Shown here piece after piece: positions 26,025-34,991 of a DNA stretch of 36,783 bases; the first letter of the stretch is position 1; each line of letters starts with the position of its first letter. The notes below the pieces were generated by a model. It was given only the letters and a program-made list of their open reading frames with translations. It made no database searches and had not been told where the DNA came from. This stretch comes from Lachnospiraceae bacterium (GTDB taxonomy: Bacteria; Bacillota; Clostridia; Lachnospirales; Lachnospiraceae), in the NCBI GenBank assembly GCA_017543445.1, contig JAFYGB010000065.1, forward strand, positions 1 to 36,783, read 5' to 3'. The translations under genes were made by a program, and so were the position numbers.

Positions 26025-26894
26025 ATGAAAAAAAGAATTTTGATTCCGGCTTTGATCGGTATCGCCGCGTGTGCAGTATTCTGCGGCTGCCATTCCGATA
26101 AGCCGAAGGAAACACAGTCGACCTTGATCGATGATGTAGACGGCCCGCAGATCCCGGCCGAAACTGAACCCATAGAAGAGACGACCGCGCCCGTGACGAC
26201 CCAGGCTCCCGTTTCCGAGGCCCCCTCGACCGAGCCGGAAGTCATCGACATCTCCGTTTCTGCAGGTCAGACCGGACGCCCGGATCTCACGAATGTGAAA
26301 CTTGAAGCGAAGGACACGGAGTATACCGAGAACAGCATCAGCGTTACGTATCCGCAGATCGTCGGCCTCGGTGACGAGGATGCGCAAAAATTCGCAAACG
26401 ATGCGCTTTACACGCATGTGCGTTCCGTTATCGATCATTATGTGAAGGACGCAGAAAACGACAAACTCACGATCACATATGAAACATTGACCTTATATCG
26501 CGGTCAGTTCTCTGTCCTGTATAAAGGGACATATCAGTCCGGCAGCGATGAGCCGGTCCACATCGCTTTCACAGATAATCTGAACCTCATCACTTCGTCG
26601 AACATTCGACTGAGCAGCCGGATCTCCAAAGACTCCATGAAGAAAAGCATCTACGAGGTAAAGGATTACACGATCACTGACAGCTCTGCGATCAAGGATG
26701 CCTATGTGGTCTCCTATCTGGAAGGCGAACCGGAAGATTTCTACGATTCACTTGTACAGAATGCGGACTTCGGCGGAAGTGACTATCCGAATGCATTCTC
26801 CTACTCGAATGGTGAGGAGATCCGCATCATTATCAACGTCCCGCATCTTCTCGGCGACTACGTTGAACTGTCTCTGGTAAGGAAAACCAAATGA
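26025..26894 (+). CDS. Lipoprotein with DUF3298/DUF4163-like domain
   Basis: A 289-residue predicted lipoprotein. The N-terminus is a lysine-rich start and hydrophobic stretch ending VFCGC, with Cys22 as probable lipidation site (the -3 position is Phe, so the lipobox is not ideal). A Thr/Pro/Glu-rich linker (about 25-75) leads to a globular domain (NSISVTYPQIVGLGDED..., FSVLYKG) resembling the DUF4163/DUF3298 domains found in RsiV and PdaC-type envelope proteins. It has no catalytic signature. GGGAGG precedes the ATG at 26025; an ATG 9 codons upstream lacks a site. It is transcribed against its neighbours and ends at a shared terminator with codY. Envelope location is likely, function unknown. 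Confidence 0.75.
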   Translation: MKKRILIPALIGIAACAVFCGCHSDKPKETQSTLIDDVDGPQIPAETEPIEETTAPVTTQAPVSEAPSTEPEVIDISVSAGQTGRPDLTNVKLEAKDTEYTENSISVTYPQIVGLGDEDAQKFANDALYTHVRSVIDHYVKDAENDKLTITYETLTLYRGQFSVLYKGTYQSGSDEPVHIAFTDNLNLITSSNIRLSSRISKDSMKKSIYEVKDYTITDSSAIKDAYVVSYLEGEPEDFYDSLVQNADFGGSDYPNAFSYSNGEEIRIIINVPHLLGDYVELSLVRKTK

Positions 26895-26918
26895 TCTAAG
26901 TTACACATATGAAAAAAA

Positions 26919-26939
26919 GGCTCCCGATCCACGGGAGCC
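26919..26939. terminator. Bidirectional terminator between lipoprotein gene and codY
   Basis: Perfect 8-bp stem GGCTCCCG/CGGGAGCC with a 5-base loop, T4 to the right and A7 to the left, so it has a U-tract on both strands. It serves the convergent genes ending at 26894 and 26974. Confidence 0.88.
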
Positions 26940-26973
26940 TTTTGATTCTCATCTTCTCTAATGTTTGATCCAA

Positions 26974-27768
26974 TCATTTCTCAGGGAACGTAGCCATCGA
27001 ATTCCGAACATTTTCCAGTTCGATAAACACGAAGTCGTTCAAAACCTTGATATAGGTGCCCTTCATACCGGACGAACGAGACTCGATAACGCCTGCGCTC
27101 TCAAACTTACGCAATGCATTTACGATCACCGAACGGGTGATCCCGACACGATCTGCGATCTTGCTGGCTACCAGGATACCTTCGTTTCCATCCAACTCAT
27201 CGAAAATATGAATGATCGCTTCGAGTTCCGAATAACTGAGCGTACTGATCGCGGATCTTACGACCGCCATCTTACGGCCCTCTTCAGCGTTCTCTTCGTT
27301 TACCGAACGCATCATCTCAAGGCCTACGACTGTCATACCATACTCACTGAGGATGATATCGTCGATATCATACGGATGTCCTGCCTTGTAGATAAACAAT
27401 GTGCCGAGTCTTTCACCGGCGATATCGATCGGAGCTATGATTCCTTCATACTTTGCGGAGTATTCTTCACCGAAACCAAGGGTCTCAAGATTAACGTTCT
27501 CTTTTGTTGACAATACCGTAAGCAATCTCTCATTCAACATTTTGTCAACATAGCCGCCGACACGATCCGAGATCAATTCTTCGATTTCCTGGAATTCATG
27601 ACTGATACCTACGCCGAGCACCTTACCCTTTTTACTGATGACCAGGATATTTGAGTGAAGGATCTCGCTGAGCACTTCGCATATATCGTTAAATACAACT
27701 TTTCCCGAATTGTTATTATGCAAAAGCTTATTGATCTTTCGTGTCTTGTCTAATAACTGAACACTCAT
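26974..27768 (-). CDS. codY: GTP- and branched-chain-amino-acid-sensing global regulator CodY
   Basis: Pleiotropic repressor/activator of Bacillota that responds to GTP and isoleucine/valine and controls nitrogen, amino acid and stationary-phase genes. The 264-residue protein shows the N-terminal GAF-type effector domain (about 1-155) and the C-terminal winged helix-turn-helix (ASKIADRVGITRSVIVNALR at 201-220). Length is typical (259-264). AGGAGG precedes the ATG. It lies after topA but has its own promoter and a CodY-box-like site inside it, suggesting autoregulation. It ends at a bidirectional terminator. Identity is secure. Confidence 0.97.
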   Translation of the reverse strand: MSVQLLDKTRKINKLLHNNNSGKVVFNDICEVLSEILHSNILVISKKGKVLGVGISHEFQEIEELISDRVGGYVDKMLNERLLTVLSTKENVNLETLGFGEEYSAKYEGIIAPIDIAGERLGTLFIYKAGHPYDIDDIILSEYGMTVVGLEMMRSVNEENAEEGRKMAVVRSAISTLSYSELEAIIHIFDELDGNEGILVASKIADRVGITRSVIVNALRKFESAGVIESRSSGMKGTYIKVLNDFVFIELENVRNSMATFPEK

Positions 27769-27811
27769 TCTGCAACCTCCTTATCTATTTAGATTCTAAT
27801 CCTTATGAATG

Positions 27812-27840
27812 AGTATAACACAATTCTCACACAATTGCAA
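27812..27840 (-). promoter_or_regulatory. Sigma-A promoter of codY
   Basis: Minus-strand TTGCAA (27840-27835), 17 bases, TATACT (27817-27812). Predicted start near 27805, about 36 bases before the ATG. Confidence 0.7.
27822..27836. promoter_or_regulatory. CodY-box-like site in the codY promoter
   Basis: AATTGTGTGAGAATT on the minus strand matches the known CodY consensus AATTTTCWGAAAATT at 12 of 15 positions. It fills the promoter spacer, so binding should repress. Confidence 0.55.
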
Positions 27841-27953
27841 GTATAGTTTTGTATTTTTCGCTCATTTTTCCAAAAATCACGAATCTCCGTTCGATTTTCC
27901 CTGTTTTTCGGCAGAATCGCCTATAAATGGCTCTTTTTTTGGAAAATAAAAGT

Positions 27954-27974
27954 CGGAGCATGCATCATGCTCCG
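27954..27974 (-). terminator. Terminator overlapping the topA stop
   Basis: A 9-bp stem (27954-27962 with 27966-27974, three-base loop) followed by ACTTTTATTTT on the minus strand. The stem includes the topA stop codon, so the hairpin begins inside the coding end. Confidence 0.75.
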
Positions 27975-29953
27975 GCTTCCGTTTCTTCTTTTTTCGGCAT
28001 ATTCCAGGAGATGTAATCACACTCCGGTGCGCCTTCACAGTTATAATACCGTCTGCCTTTACGTGACATACGGACTACGATCTCTTTTCCGCACTTCGGG
28101 CAAGGGATACCGGTCCTCTGAAGGAACGGCTTCGTAAACTTACATTCCGGGAAGCCCGGGCATGCCAGGAACTTTCCGTGCGGGCCGTATTTGATGACCA
28201 GGTTGCGTCCGCACAGGTCGCAGACCTCATCCGATACTTCATCGGCGACCTTGACCTTCGCCTGCTCCTGCTCCGCCTGGATGACTGCCTCGTTCAGATC
28301 CGGATAAAAATTCTCCAAAACGATCTTCCACGGGATGGCACCCTCTTCAACGGAGTCCAAAAGATCCTCGAAGTTCGCGGTAAATGTAACATCCACGATG
28401 CTCGGGAAGGACTCGACCATTACGCGGTTTACGACCGAGCCGAGTTCCGTCACGAACAGGCTCTTTCCTTCTTTTGTCACATAGTGACGTCCCAGAAGGG
28501 TAGAGATCGTCGGCGCATAAGTGGACGGACGTCCGATGCCCTGCTCCTCCATCGCCTTTACCAAGGATGCTTCCGTGTAATGCGGCGCCGGCTGTGTGAA
28601 GTGCTGCTGCGGGAGCAGTTCTTCGGTCTCAAGCTTGCAGCCCTCTTCGATCTTCTTAGAGAGAACTACGTCTTTCTCCTCATCCGGCTCTGTATATACC
28701 AAATGAAAACCTTCAAATGTAAGCTTGGATGCGTTGGATACGAAACGGCAGTCGCCCGCATCCACCAGGATCTTCGTCGTCTCATACTGGGCCGGAGCCA
28801 TACGGCTGGCCGTAAAACGCTTCCAGATCAACTGGTACAGACGATACTGATCTCTCGGTACGCTGTCTTTGATCTCGTCCGGAAGGAGCGTGATGTCCGT
28901 CGGACGGATCGCCTCGTGCGCATCCTGGATATTCTTAGTGCTTTCGGTCGTTTTTTCTTCCTCACCGAGGAACTCATTTCCGTACTGCTTAGCGATGAAC
29001 TTTACAGCATTTGCCTTCGCTTCATCGGAAACACGGGTGGAATCGGTACGCAGGTAGGTGATCAATGCGATGGTACCATGTCCCTCGACGTCCACGCCTT
29101 CGTATAACTGCTGTGCGATACGCATGGTCTTCTGTGTCGAGAAATTCAAAACCTTCGCTGCTTCCTGCTGCAAGGTACTGGTCGTAAATGCCGCCGGTGC
29201 CTTACGCACGCGTGTGGATTTCTTCACCTCGGAAACGATGAAATCCTTTCCTTTCAGGCGCTTCAATACCTTATCCATCTGCTCCTTGCAGGTGATGTCT
29301 TCTTTTTTATCCTTCGTTCCATAGTACTTCGCAAGCATCGGCTTCTTCTCACCGGCCAAACGAAGCTGAGCGTCCAGCGTCCAATACTCTTCCGGAACGA
29401 ATGCATTGATCTCGTCTTCACGATCGCAGATCATGCGAAGTGTAGCGGATTGAACACGTCCGGCAGACAGGCCGCGTTTCACCTTCGCCCAAAGGAGCGG
29501 GCTGATGCGGTAACCCACCATACGGTCCATGATACGCCGCGTCTGCTGCGCGTCCACGAGATCCTGATTGATCTTGCGTGGATACTTTAACGACGCCTGT
29601 ACGGCGTTTTTTGTGATTTCATTGAAAGTAATACGATAAACGTCCTTATCCGCGATTTTAAGCGCCGCTGCAAGATGCCAGGAGATCGCCTCTCCCTCGC
29701 GGTCGGGGTCCGTCGCCAGATACACGCGGTCCGCTTTTTTCACTTCCTTACGCAGTTTCGCCAGGATGTCCCCTTTTCCGCGGATCGTTATATAGTGCGG
29801 TTCATAATCATGTTCAACATCGAATCCCATCGAGCTCTTCGGGAGATCACGCACGTGACCATTCGAAGCCACGACCTCGTAATTGCTTCCGAGGAACTTC
29901 TTGATCGTCTTGATCTTCGACGGGGACTCAACGATAACCAGGTACTTTGCCAT
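27965..29953 (-). CDS. topA: DNA topoisomerase I
   Basis: Type IA topoisomerase that relaxes negatively supercoiled DNA. The 662-residue protein begins with the Toprim domain (KYLVIVESPSKIKT with Glu9; DPDRE at 82-86). The active-site Tyr300 lies in ALITYLRTDSTR, and GLSAGRVQSATLR at 161-173 is a family hallmark. Two C-terminal four-cysteine zinc ribbons follow (CDLCGRN...CPGFPEC, CPKCGKE...CEGAPEC), fewer than the three or more in some relatives. It starts 2 bp after the dprA stop, so the two are translationally coupled. Third gene of comM-dprA-topA. Its 3' end is the terminator stem. Confidence 0.97.
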   Translation of the reverse strand: MAKYLVIVESPSKIKTIKKFLGSNYEVVASNGHVRDLPKSSMGFDVEHDYEPHYITIRGKGDILAKLRKEVKKADRVYLATDPDREGEAISWHLAAALKIADKDVYRITFNEITKNAVQASLKYPRKINQDLVDAQQTRRIMDRMVGYRISPLLWAKVKRGLSAGRVQSATLRMICDREDEINAFVPEEYWTLDAQLRLAGEKKPMLAKYYGTKDKKEDITCKEQMDKVLKRLKGKDFIVSEVKKSTRVRKAPAAFTTSTLQQEAAKVLNFSTQKTMRIAQQLYEGVDVEGHGTIALITYLRTDSTRVSDEAKANAVKFIAKQYGNEFLGEEEKTTESTKNIQDAHEAIRPTDITLLPDEIKDSVPRDQYRLYQLIWKRFTASRMAPAQYETTKILVDAGDCRFVSNASKLTFEGFHLVYTEPDEEKDVVLSKKIEEGCKLETEELLPQQHFTQPAPHYTEASLVKAMEEQGIGRPSTYAPTISTLLGRHYVTKEGKSLFVTELGSVVNRVMVESFPSIVDVTFTANFEDLLDSVEEGAIPWKIVLENFYPDLNEAVIQAEQEQAKVKVADEVSDEVCDLCGRNLVIKYGPHGKFLACPGFPECKFTKPFLQRTGIPCPKCGKEIVVRMSRKGRRYYNCEGAPECDYISWNMPKKEETEAGA

Positions 29954-29955
29954 CT

Positions 29956-31050
29956 CTACTCATTCCTCACATAATAGCCGGAACCGGACTGACGAATGAG
30001 CCCTGCGATCTCCAGTCGCATGAGGGCCAATGACAGCTCGCCGACAGTCAACTGCCCGATTTGTTCGAGCAGATCATCCATGTGTTTGGGTTGCAAACTT
30101 ATGCAACTATACACCATATTCTCTTCTTTGGCAAGCCCCAAATTGATATTTTTTGTTTTTTTATCCCCATCCGGTGGAATCAAGCCTAAGGTTTCCGCCA
30201 GATCTTCCGGGCACGTCAGAATGCCCGCGCCCTGCTTTATGAGCATGTTACACCCCTGACTCATCGGGTCGTTATAGCGCCCCGGGAGAGCGAAAACATC
30301 CTTTCCCTGATTGAGCGCATGATCCACCGTAGTCATGGTCCCGCTCTTCTTCCGCGCCTCGATCACGATCACACAATCGGACAATGCACTGATGATCCGG
30401 TTGCGTCTCGGAAAGCGAAACGCCAGCCCCGGCGTCCCCGGCGGATACTCCGAGATCACGCCGCCCACAGCGCACAGTTTCTCGTACAGCGGAAAGTGTT
30501 CCTGCGGGTAGCAGATGTCCACCCCGCTTCCCAATACCCCGAAACTCTTTCCTTCTGCGGACAATGCGCCCCATTGGCCCGCGCCATCGGCTCCCATCGC
30601 CATCCCGCTGATGACTTGCACGCCGTTTTTCGCCAGATACCGTCCGAAACTGTACGCGGCATTCCGCCCGTACTCGCTGCACGTACGCGCGCCGATGATC
30701 GCTGCGCTTTTCAACCCGTCCCGCGGAAGCGCACCGCGATAAAACAGTCCCAGCGGCGGATCCACCATCGTTTTCAAACGTTCCGGATACCCCGGATCCT
30801 CGATCGAAATAAACCGGATCCCCTTCGCCTGCATCTTCTTCATCTGCTCTGGGATCTTTTGTTTATTTCGTATCGCTTCCAACAGCGTCGCGAAAAACGC
30901 ATGCGTAAACAGTTCCCCCGTATCCAGGTCCGACAGATCCTCCGAAAACAGTTCCCGCACGTCGTCAAACAAAGAAACGAATCTCTGCATCCGAAAGGAA
31001 TCCATGTCCGGTATGCTGCATAAACAAAACCACGCCTCTTCCTTTGTCAA
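29956..31050 (-). CDS. dprA: DNA-processing protein DprA
   Basis: Loads RecA on incoming single-stranded DNA during natural transformation and protects it. The 364-residue protein has an N-terminal SAM-like region, a Rossmann-like core (AAIIGARTCSEYGRNAA; VISGMAMGADGAGQWGAL; GVLGSGVDICYP; SEYPPG; RNRIISALSDCVIVIEA) and a C-terminal winged helix (TVGELSLALMRLEIAGLI). I chose a TTG at 31050, 4 bases past the comM stop, because GAGGTGAG lies just before it; the longer frame from 31131 runs back into comM. The neighbours comM and topA are a conserved trio in Clostridia. Whether the organism is transformable cannot be judged from this window. Confidence 0.92.
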   Translation of the reverse strand: MTKEEAWFCLCSIPDMDSFRMQRFVSLFDDVRELFSEDLSDLDTGELFTHAFFATLLEAIRNKQKIPEQMKKMQAKGIRFISIEDPGYPERLKTMVDPPLGLFYRGALPRDGLKSAAIIGARTCSEYGRNAAYSFGRYLAKNGVQVISGMAMGADGAGQWGALSAEGKSFGVLGSGVDICYPQEHFPLYEKLCAVGGVISEYPPGTPGLAFRFPRRNRIISALSDCVIVIEARKKSGTMTTVDHALNQGKDVFALPGRYNDPMSQGCNMLIKQGAGILTCPEDLAETLGLIPPDGDKKTKNINLGLAKEENMVYSCISLQPKHMDDLLEQIGQLTVGELSLALMRLEIAGLIRQSGSGYYVRNE

Positions 31051-31054
31051 ACAC

Positions 31055-32587
31055 TCACCTCTTCCAAATACTATGTTCCAGACTCCGATAGCGCACCGCC
31101 TCCGACAAATGCTCCATCCGGATCTCCTCACTCGCTTCCAGGTCCGCGATGGTCCGCGCCACCTTCAGCACCCGCGTGTAGGTCCGCGTGCTGAAATCAT
31201 AGGTCTCATACGCCTGTTTCATCAGATCTTCTTCGTCCTTCCCCAGCCGGCAGTACTTCTTGATCAGCGCTCCCGAAAGCTGTGAATTAAACGAGATTCC
31301 TTCTTTATCATATCGGTGCCTCTGGATCTCCATCGCCGCACAGACCTGTCTGGACAGCTCCTCGCTGGTAACACTACCCGACTTCGCTTTGATCGTGTCG
31401 TACGGGATCCGCGCGGCCTCCACTGTAATGTCGATTCGGTCCAGGATCGGGCGGCTGATCCGCCCTAAATAGCGGGAAATGTCATGTTCGTTGCATTTGC
31501 ATTTCGTCCGGTCCGGATAGTACCCACAGTTACATGGGTTCATAGCTGCCACCAGCATTACCGACGTCGGAAACACATAACTTCCGTGAATACGACTAAT
31601 GACGACCCTCCGATCCTCCAGCGGCTGTCGCATGACTTCCAGCACCTGCTTACCGAACTCGGGCAATTCATCCAGGAACAGCACTCCTCGGTGCGCCAGC
31701 GACATCTCCCCGGGATGGGGGACGGAACCGCCGCCGACCAGAGCGATCGCACTGCTGGTGTGATGCGGACTGCGAAACGGGCGCGCCGTGATCAGCGGAT
31801 GCCCTGGCGAGACCAGGCCGCAAACGCTGTGGATCCCGGTCACCTCGATGGCTTCCTCCAGACTCATCGGCGGCAAGATGGTCGGTATGCGCCGCGCCAA
31901 CATCGTCTTACCACTTCCCGGCGGCCCGATCATCAACATATTATGCAGACCGGCACAGGCGACCATGGCCGCCCGTTTCAGGTTCTCCTGCCCGACGATC
32001 TCCGAAAAATCCATGGATTTCTCCGCCACATTCTCAACATAATCATTCGGATCGGGGACGTAAGCATCCGCCGTCTCTCCTTCCACGAAAAAACGGACGC
32101 ATTCCTTCAGTGACGAGAAACCGAAGATCTCCATCCCCTCGATCAATGCGGCTTCCTTAGCATTTTCCGAGGGGACGATGCACTTCGTAAAACCGTTTTT
32201 TCGCGCCGCGATCACAAACGAGATCGTACCGCTCACGGGACGCAGGACACCCTCCAGGCTCAGTTCCCCGATCATAAAATAGGACGCTACTCTCGAACGC
32301 TCCACGATGCGGATCGACGACAGAACGGCAATCGCGATGGGCAGGTCGTAGTAATTCCCGGCCTTGCGGATGTCGGCCGGCGACAGATTGATCGTATATT
32401 TCATGACCGGAAGTTCATAACCGGAATTCCCGATCGCGGTCCGCACCCGCTCCCGTGCCTCACGCACCTCTGAAGCGAGCAGCCCCACCATCTCAAACTG
32501 CGGGAAGCCCTCCGAAGCGTCCGCTTCCACCGCCAGCAATACCCCTTCCACGCCCGAAAGCGCAGCGCAATATGTGATCCCTACCAT
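31055..32587 (-). CDS. comM: ComM/YifB-family Mg-chelatase-like AAA+ ATPase
   Basis: A helicase-like AAA+ protein; ComM promotes branch migration during natural transformation in Gram-negative species, and the YifB family is widespread. The 510 residues comprise an N-terminal Lon-protease-like domain (about 1-170), the AAA+ domain with Walker A GPPGSGKT (221-228) and Walker B VLFLDELPE (302-310), and a C-terminal Mg_chelatase_C part ending TRVLKVARTIADLE. A Cys cluster (NPCNCGYYPDRTKCKC) after the Walker B is typical. AAGGGAT precedes the ATG. It is the first gene of comM-dprA-topA, 4 bp before dprA. The promoter was not clear to me; the 32588-32640 stretch before it is AT-rich. Confidence 0.93.
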   Translation of the reverse strand: MVGITYCAALSGVEGVLLAVEADASEGFPQFEMVGLLASEVREARERVRTAIGNSGYELPVMKYTINLSPADIRKAGNYYDLPIAIAVLSSIRIVERSRVASYFMIGELSLEGVLRPVSGTISFVIAARKNGFTKCIVPSENAKEAALIEGMEIFGFSSLKECVRFFVEGETADAYVPDPNDYVENVAEKSMDFSEIVGQENLKRAAMVACAGLHNMLMIGPPGSGKTMLARRIPTILPPMSLEEAIEVTGIHSVCGLVSPGHPLITARPFRSPHHTSSAIALVGGGSVPHPGEMSLAHRGVLFLDELPEFGKQVLEVMRQPLEDRRVVISRIHGSYVFPTSVMLVAAMNPCNCGYYPDRTKCKCNEHDISRYLGRISRPILDRIDITVEAARIPYDTIKAKSGSVTSEELSRQVCAAMEIQRHRYDKEGISFNSQLSGALIKKYCRLGKDEEDLMKQAYETYDFSTRTYTRVLKVARTIADLEASEEIRMEHLSEAVRYRSLEHSIWKR

Positions 32588-32640
32588 ACAAGATATCCCT
32601 TCCCGATTTCAAAAAATCATATCCCAAGACAGAAAAAAAG

Positions 32641-32680
32641 CACTCCCTCTGCCTACGAAAATAGTAGCACAAAGGGAGTG
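32641..32680 (-). terminator. Intrinsic terminator of hisH-hisF-mazG
   Basis: An 8-bp outer stem (32641-32648 with 32673-32680) with an inner CTAC/GTAG pairing, followed on the minus strand by CTTTTTTTC. Confidence 0.8.
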
Positions 32681-32760
32681 TAGAAAACGATAGATTATCT
32701 TGTGTTTCCGAATTTATAAACCCGCAACGCTAACTTCACATTCTGTGTTGCAGAGGTTAT

Positions 32761-33465
32761 TTAAGCCGGTTCATTAAACGATTTTCCGAAGGATGCACAG
32801 GCTTCCTTTAAAGCATCTTCCGCATTGACATCCAAAGCCGCGGAGATCTCGACCACCTGTTTCAACATCTCAGCGACCAGTTTCTGCTTCTTCGACGTAT
32901 CGTATGCGTCGGCATCGGCCTTCTTAACTTCATCAGTAAGTTCTTGCAGTTTCGAAGTCGCCTTCTCCAAGCCTGCCTCGTACGCGAAATGTTTCACAGC
33001 CTTCTTCAGCATCTTCTGGTAGCGGTACAGCGCGGGAAATGACACCGGCACGGCGTCGACCGGGTTCTCGATCTTATCCTTGCCTTTTTCTTTACCCTTC
33101 GCCTGTTCCCACGAAGCCAGGGCGGAATCCGCGTCATTGGCCACGACATCGCCAAATACGTGCGGATGGCGGCGGTACATCTTATCGCAAACGTTGTGGA
33201 TCACATCGTCGAGGGTAAACAAGCCTTCCTCCGACGCGATCTGCGACTGCATGACCACCTGAAGCAACAAGTCGCCCAGCTCCTCGCAGAAATTCTCCGC
33301 GTCCGCGCTGTCCTGCCAGATGCGGATGCCCTCGATCACCTCGTAGGTCTCTTCGATCAGGCAGGGAATGAGCGTCTCGTGGGTCTGCACGCGATCCCAC
33401 GGGCAGCCCGTCTCCGGGTTGCGCAGCGCCTTGATCACACTGCGGAATTCATCAAATTCGTACAT
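32761..33465 (-). CDS. mazG: MazG-type nucleoside triphosphate pyrophosphohydrolase
   Basis: Hydrolyses (d)NTPs to NMPs and pyrophosphate, cleaning non-canonical nucleotides or lowering ppGpp levels in studied species. The 234-residue protein has an intact N-terminal MazG domain: PWDRVQTHETL, EETYE (38-42) and EELGD (61-65) supply the Mg ligands, followed by RHPHVFGD and W..AK. The C-terminal half aligns with the second domain of E. coli MazG but is shortened, and the acidic EEMGD-type motif there reads VAEMLKQ, so that copy looks inactive. AGGAG precedes the ATG and overlaps the hisF stop (8-bp gap). Last gene of hisH-hisF-mazG, before a terminator; the link with his genes may relate to HisE-like pyrophosphohydrolase ancestry. 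Confidence 0.9.
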   Translation of the reverse strand: MYEFDEFRSVIKALRNPETGCPWDRVQTHETLIPCLIEETYEVIEGIRIWQDSADAENFCEELGDLLLQVVMQSQIASEEGLFTLDDVIHNVCDKMYRRHPHVFGDVVANDADSALASWEQAKGKEKGKDKIENPVDAVPVSFPALYRYQKMLKKAVKHFAYEAGLEKATSKLQELTDEVKKADADAYDTSKKQKLVAEMLKQVVEISAALDVNAEDALKEACASFGKSFNEPA

Positions 33466-33473
33466 AACTACTC

Positions 33474-34238
33474 CTAGACACGACGAACGGGTACCCCACG
33501 CTCTGCGAGATAATCCTTCAACGCGCTGATCTCCATTTCCTTATAGTGGAACAGGGAAGCAGCCAGCGCCGCGTCCGCCTTTCCCACGGTCAATGCATCA
33601 TAAAAGTGTTCCATGGTACCCGCGCCGCCGGATGCGATCACCGGGATGGATACCGCCTCCGCGACCTGACGGGTCAATTCATTATCATAGCCGGCCTTCG
33701 TTCCGTCGCAGTCCATGCTGGTCAGCAGGATCTCACCCGCGCCGAGCTTATTCGCCTTTGCGGCCCACTCGATCGCATCGAGACCGGTGTCGATCCGTCC
33801 ACCGTTTTTGAACACGTTCCAGCCGCTTCCATCCTCGCGCCGTCTGGCGTCGATCGCCACGACTACGCACTGGCTTCCGAATTTATCTGCCGCGTCGCTG
33901 ATGAGCCGGGGCGTATTGATCGCCGCGGAATTCACAGAGATCTTATCCGCGCCCTCACGCAGGATCGCACGGAAATCATCGACCGTGCGGATACCTCCGC
34001 CGACCGTAAACGGGATGAAAACACGCTCCGCCACACGACGGACCATGTCGATCACGATATTTCTGGCGTCGGAAGAAGCCGTGATATCCAGGAAAACCAG
34101 CTCGTCCGCGCCTGCGGTATCATACGCTGCGCCGACCTCGACCGGGTCGCCCGCATCGCGAAGATTTACAAAATTAACACCCTTTACCACACGTCCTGCA
34201 TGAACATCCAGGCAAGGGATGATCCTCTTTGTGAACAT
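33474..34238 (-). CDS. hisF: Imidazole glycerol phosphate synthase, cyclase subunit HisF
   Basis: With HisH, converts PRFAR and glutamine-derived ammonia to imidazole glycerol phosphate and AICAR in histidine synthesis. The 254-residue TIM barrel shows both catalytic aspartates, Asp11 ([15 protein letters not shown]) and Asp130 (VVVAIDARR), the phosphate-binding VGGGIRT segment and the late [11 protein letters not shown] loop. AAGGAGG precedes the ATG; it follows hisH by 11 bp. The other his genes are not nearby, so the pathway is split in this genome. Identity is secure. Confidence 0.97.
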   Translation of the reverse strand: MFTKRIIPCLDVHAGRVVKGVNFVNLRDAGDPVEVGAAYDTAGADELVFLDITASSDARNIVIDMVRRVAERVFIPFTVGGGIRTVDDFRAILREGADKISVNSAAINTPRLISDAADKFGSQCVVVAIDARRREDGSGWNVFKNGGRIDTGLDAIEWAAKANKLGAGEILLTSMDCDGTKAGYDNELTRQVAEAVSIPVIASGGAGTMEHFYDALTVGKADAALAASLFHYKEMEISALKDYLAERGVPVRRV

Positions 34239-34249
34239 AGGTATCCTCC

Positions 34250-34861
34250 TTAATCCAACTGTGTGAAGTTAGTCAGTATCTGAAGTCCGACGGTTCCGCT
34301 CTTCTCCGGGTGGAACTGGCAAGCGAAAACGTTTTCATGCTCGACAGCCGCGTGTATCGTCGTGGAATAAAACGTCGACGCGCAGACATCGGCCTCGTTC
34401 TGTGCCTTCAGATAGTAGGAGTGAACGAAATATACATAAGCGCCTTCTTTGATGTCCTTTAGCAGACGTGAATCGGTGTTCGTCTTCGTCAGCGAATTCC
34501 ACCCGATGTGCGGGATCTTAAGCCCCGGCGCGTCCGGGATCCGAAGGATCCGTCCGGGCAGCAGGTTCAGGCCGTCAACGCCGGGTGTCTCCTCACTGCT
34601 TTCAAACATCAGCTGCAGACCTAAACAAATGCCCAAAAACGGCTTTCCCGTCTTCACGAAGCTCTGGATCGGCTCTACGAGATCGTATTGCTCCAGCTTT
34701 CCCATCGCATCTCCGAACGCTCCAACGCCGGGCAATATCAGGCGGTCCGCCTTCATGATCTCCTTACGTTTCCGTGTGATCACACACTCCTGTCCCAGGG
34801 AGACCAGCGCTTTTTCTACACTTTTTAAATTTCCTGCATCATAGTCAATGATCGCTATCAT
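34250..34861 (-). CDS. hisH: Imidazole glycerol phosphate synthase, glutaminase subunit HisH
   Basis: Class I glutamine amidotransferase that supplies ammonia to HisF. The 203 residues carry the catalytic triad Cys79 (LGICLGLQ), His184 and Glu186 (CQFHPEKSG) and the oxyanion PGVGAFGD segment. AAGGA lies about 9 bases before the ATG. It is the first gene of hisH-hisF-mazG. The region upstream (34862-35117) is shared with the divergent DUF6465 gene and holds a strong palindrome at 34958-34979 and a small 6-bp hairpin at 34894-34908 in the probable leader. Promoter not clear. Identity is secure. Confidence 0.96.
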   Translation of the reverse strand: MIAIIDYDAGNLKSVEKALVSLGQECVITRKRKEIMKADRLILPGVGAFGDAMGKLEQYDLVEPIQSFVKTGKPFLGICLGLQLMFESSEETPGVDGLNLLPGRILRIPDAPGLKIPHIGWNSLTKTNTDSRLLKDIKEGAYVYFVHSYYLKAQNEADVCASTFYSTTIHAAVEHENVFACQFHPEKSGTVGLQILTNFTQLD

Positions 34862-34957
34862 CTGTCATTTCCTTCCGAATATATGCTGGTGGCGCGGTAA
34901 AATACCGCTGTTATCTTGCTTTTTAGATGTAAATCGTAACATGGAATCTTGGTACAG

Positions 34958-34979
34958 ATTGTACTAAATTAAGTACAAT
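34958..34979. promoter_or_regulatory. TrpR-like palindrome between hisH and the DUF6465 gene
   Basis: Perfect 8-base arms ATTGTACT and AGTACAAT around six A/T bases; a third GTAC occurs at 52-55 of the 349xx block (34952-34955). GTACT/AGTAC half-sites resemble those of TrpR operators. TrpR-related YerC/HisR-type repressors control his genes in some Bacillota, so a his repressor is plausible. Confidence 0.5.
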
Positions 34980-34991
34980 TTGTGTTTACCC

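Noticed and set aside
27864-27880. Second possible CodY-like site upstream of codY
   Set aside because: About four mismatches to the consensus in a naturally AT-rich stretch; too weak to call.
31051-31131. N-terminal extension of DprA
   Set aside because: It overlaps comM, is Arg/Cys-rich and unlike DprA; a TTG with GAGGTGAG just upstream fits better.
32681-32760. Possible small RNA or tRNA after mazG
   Set aside because: No cloverleaf, CCA end or stable hairpin is visible beyond the mazG terminator.
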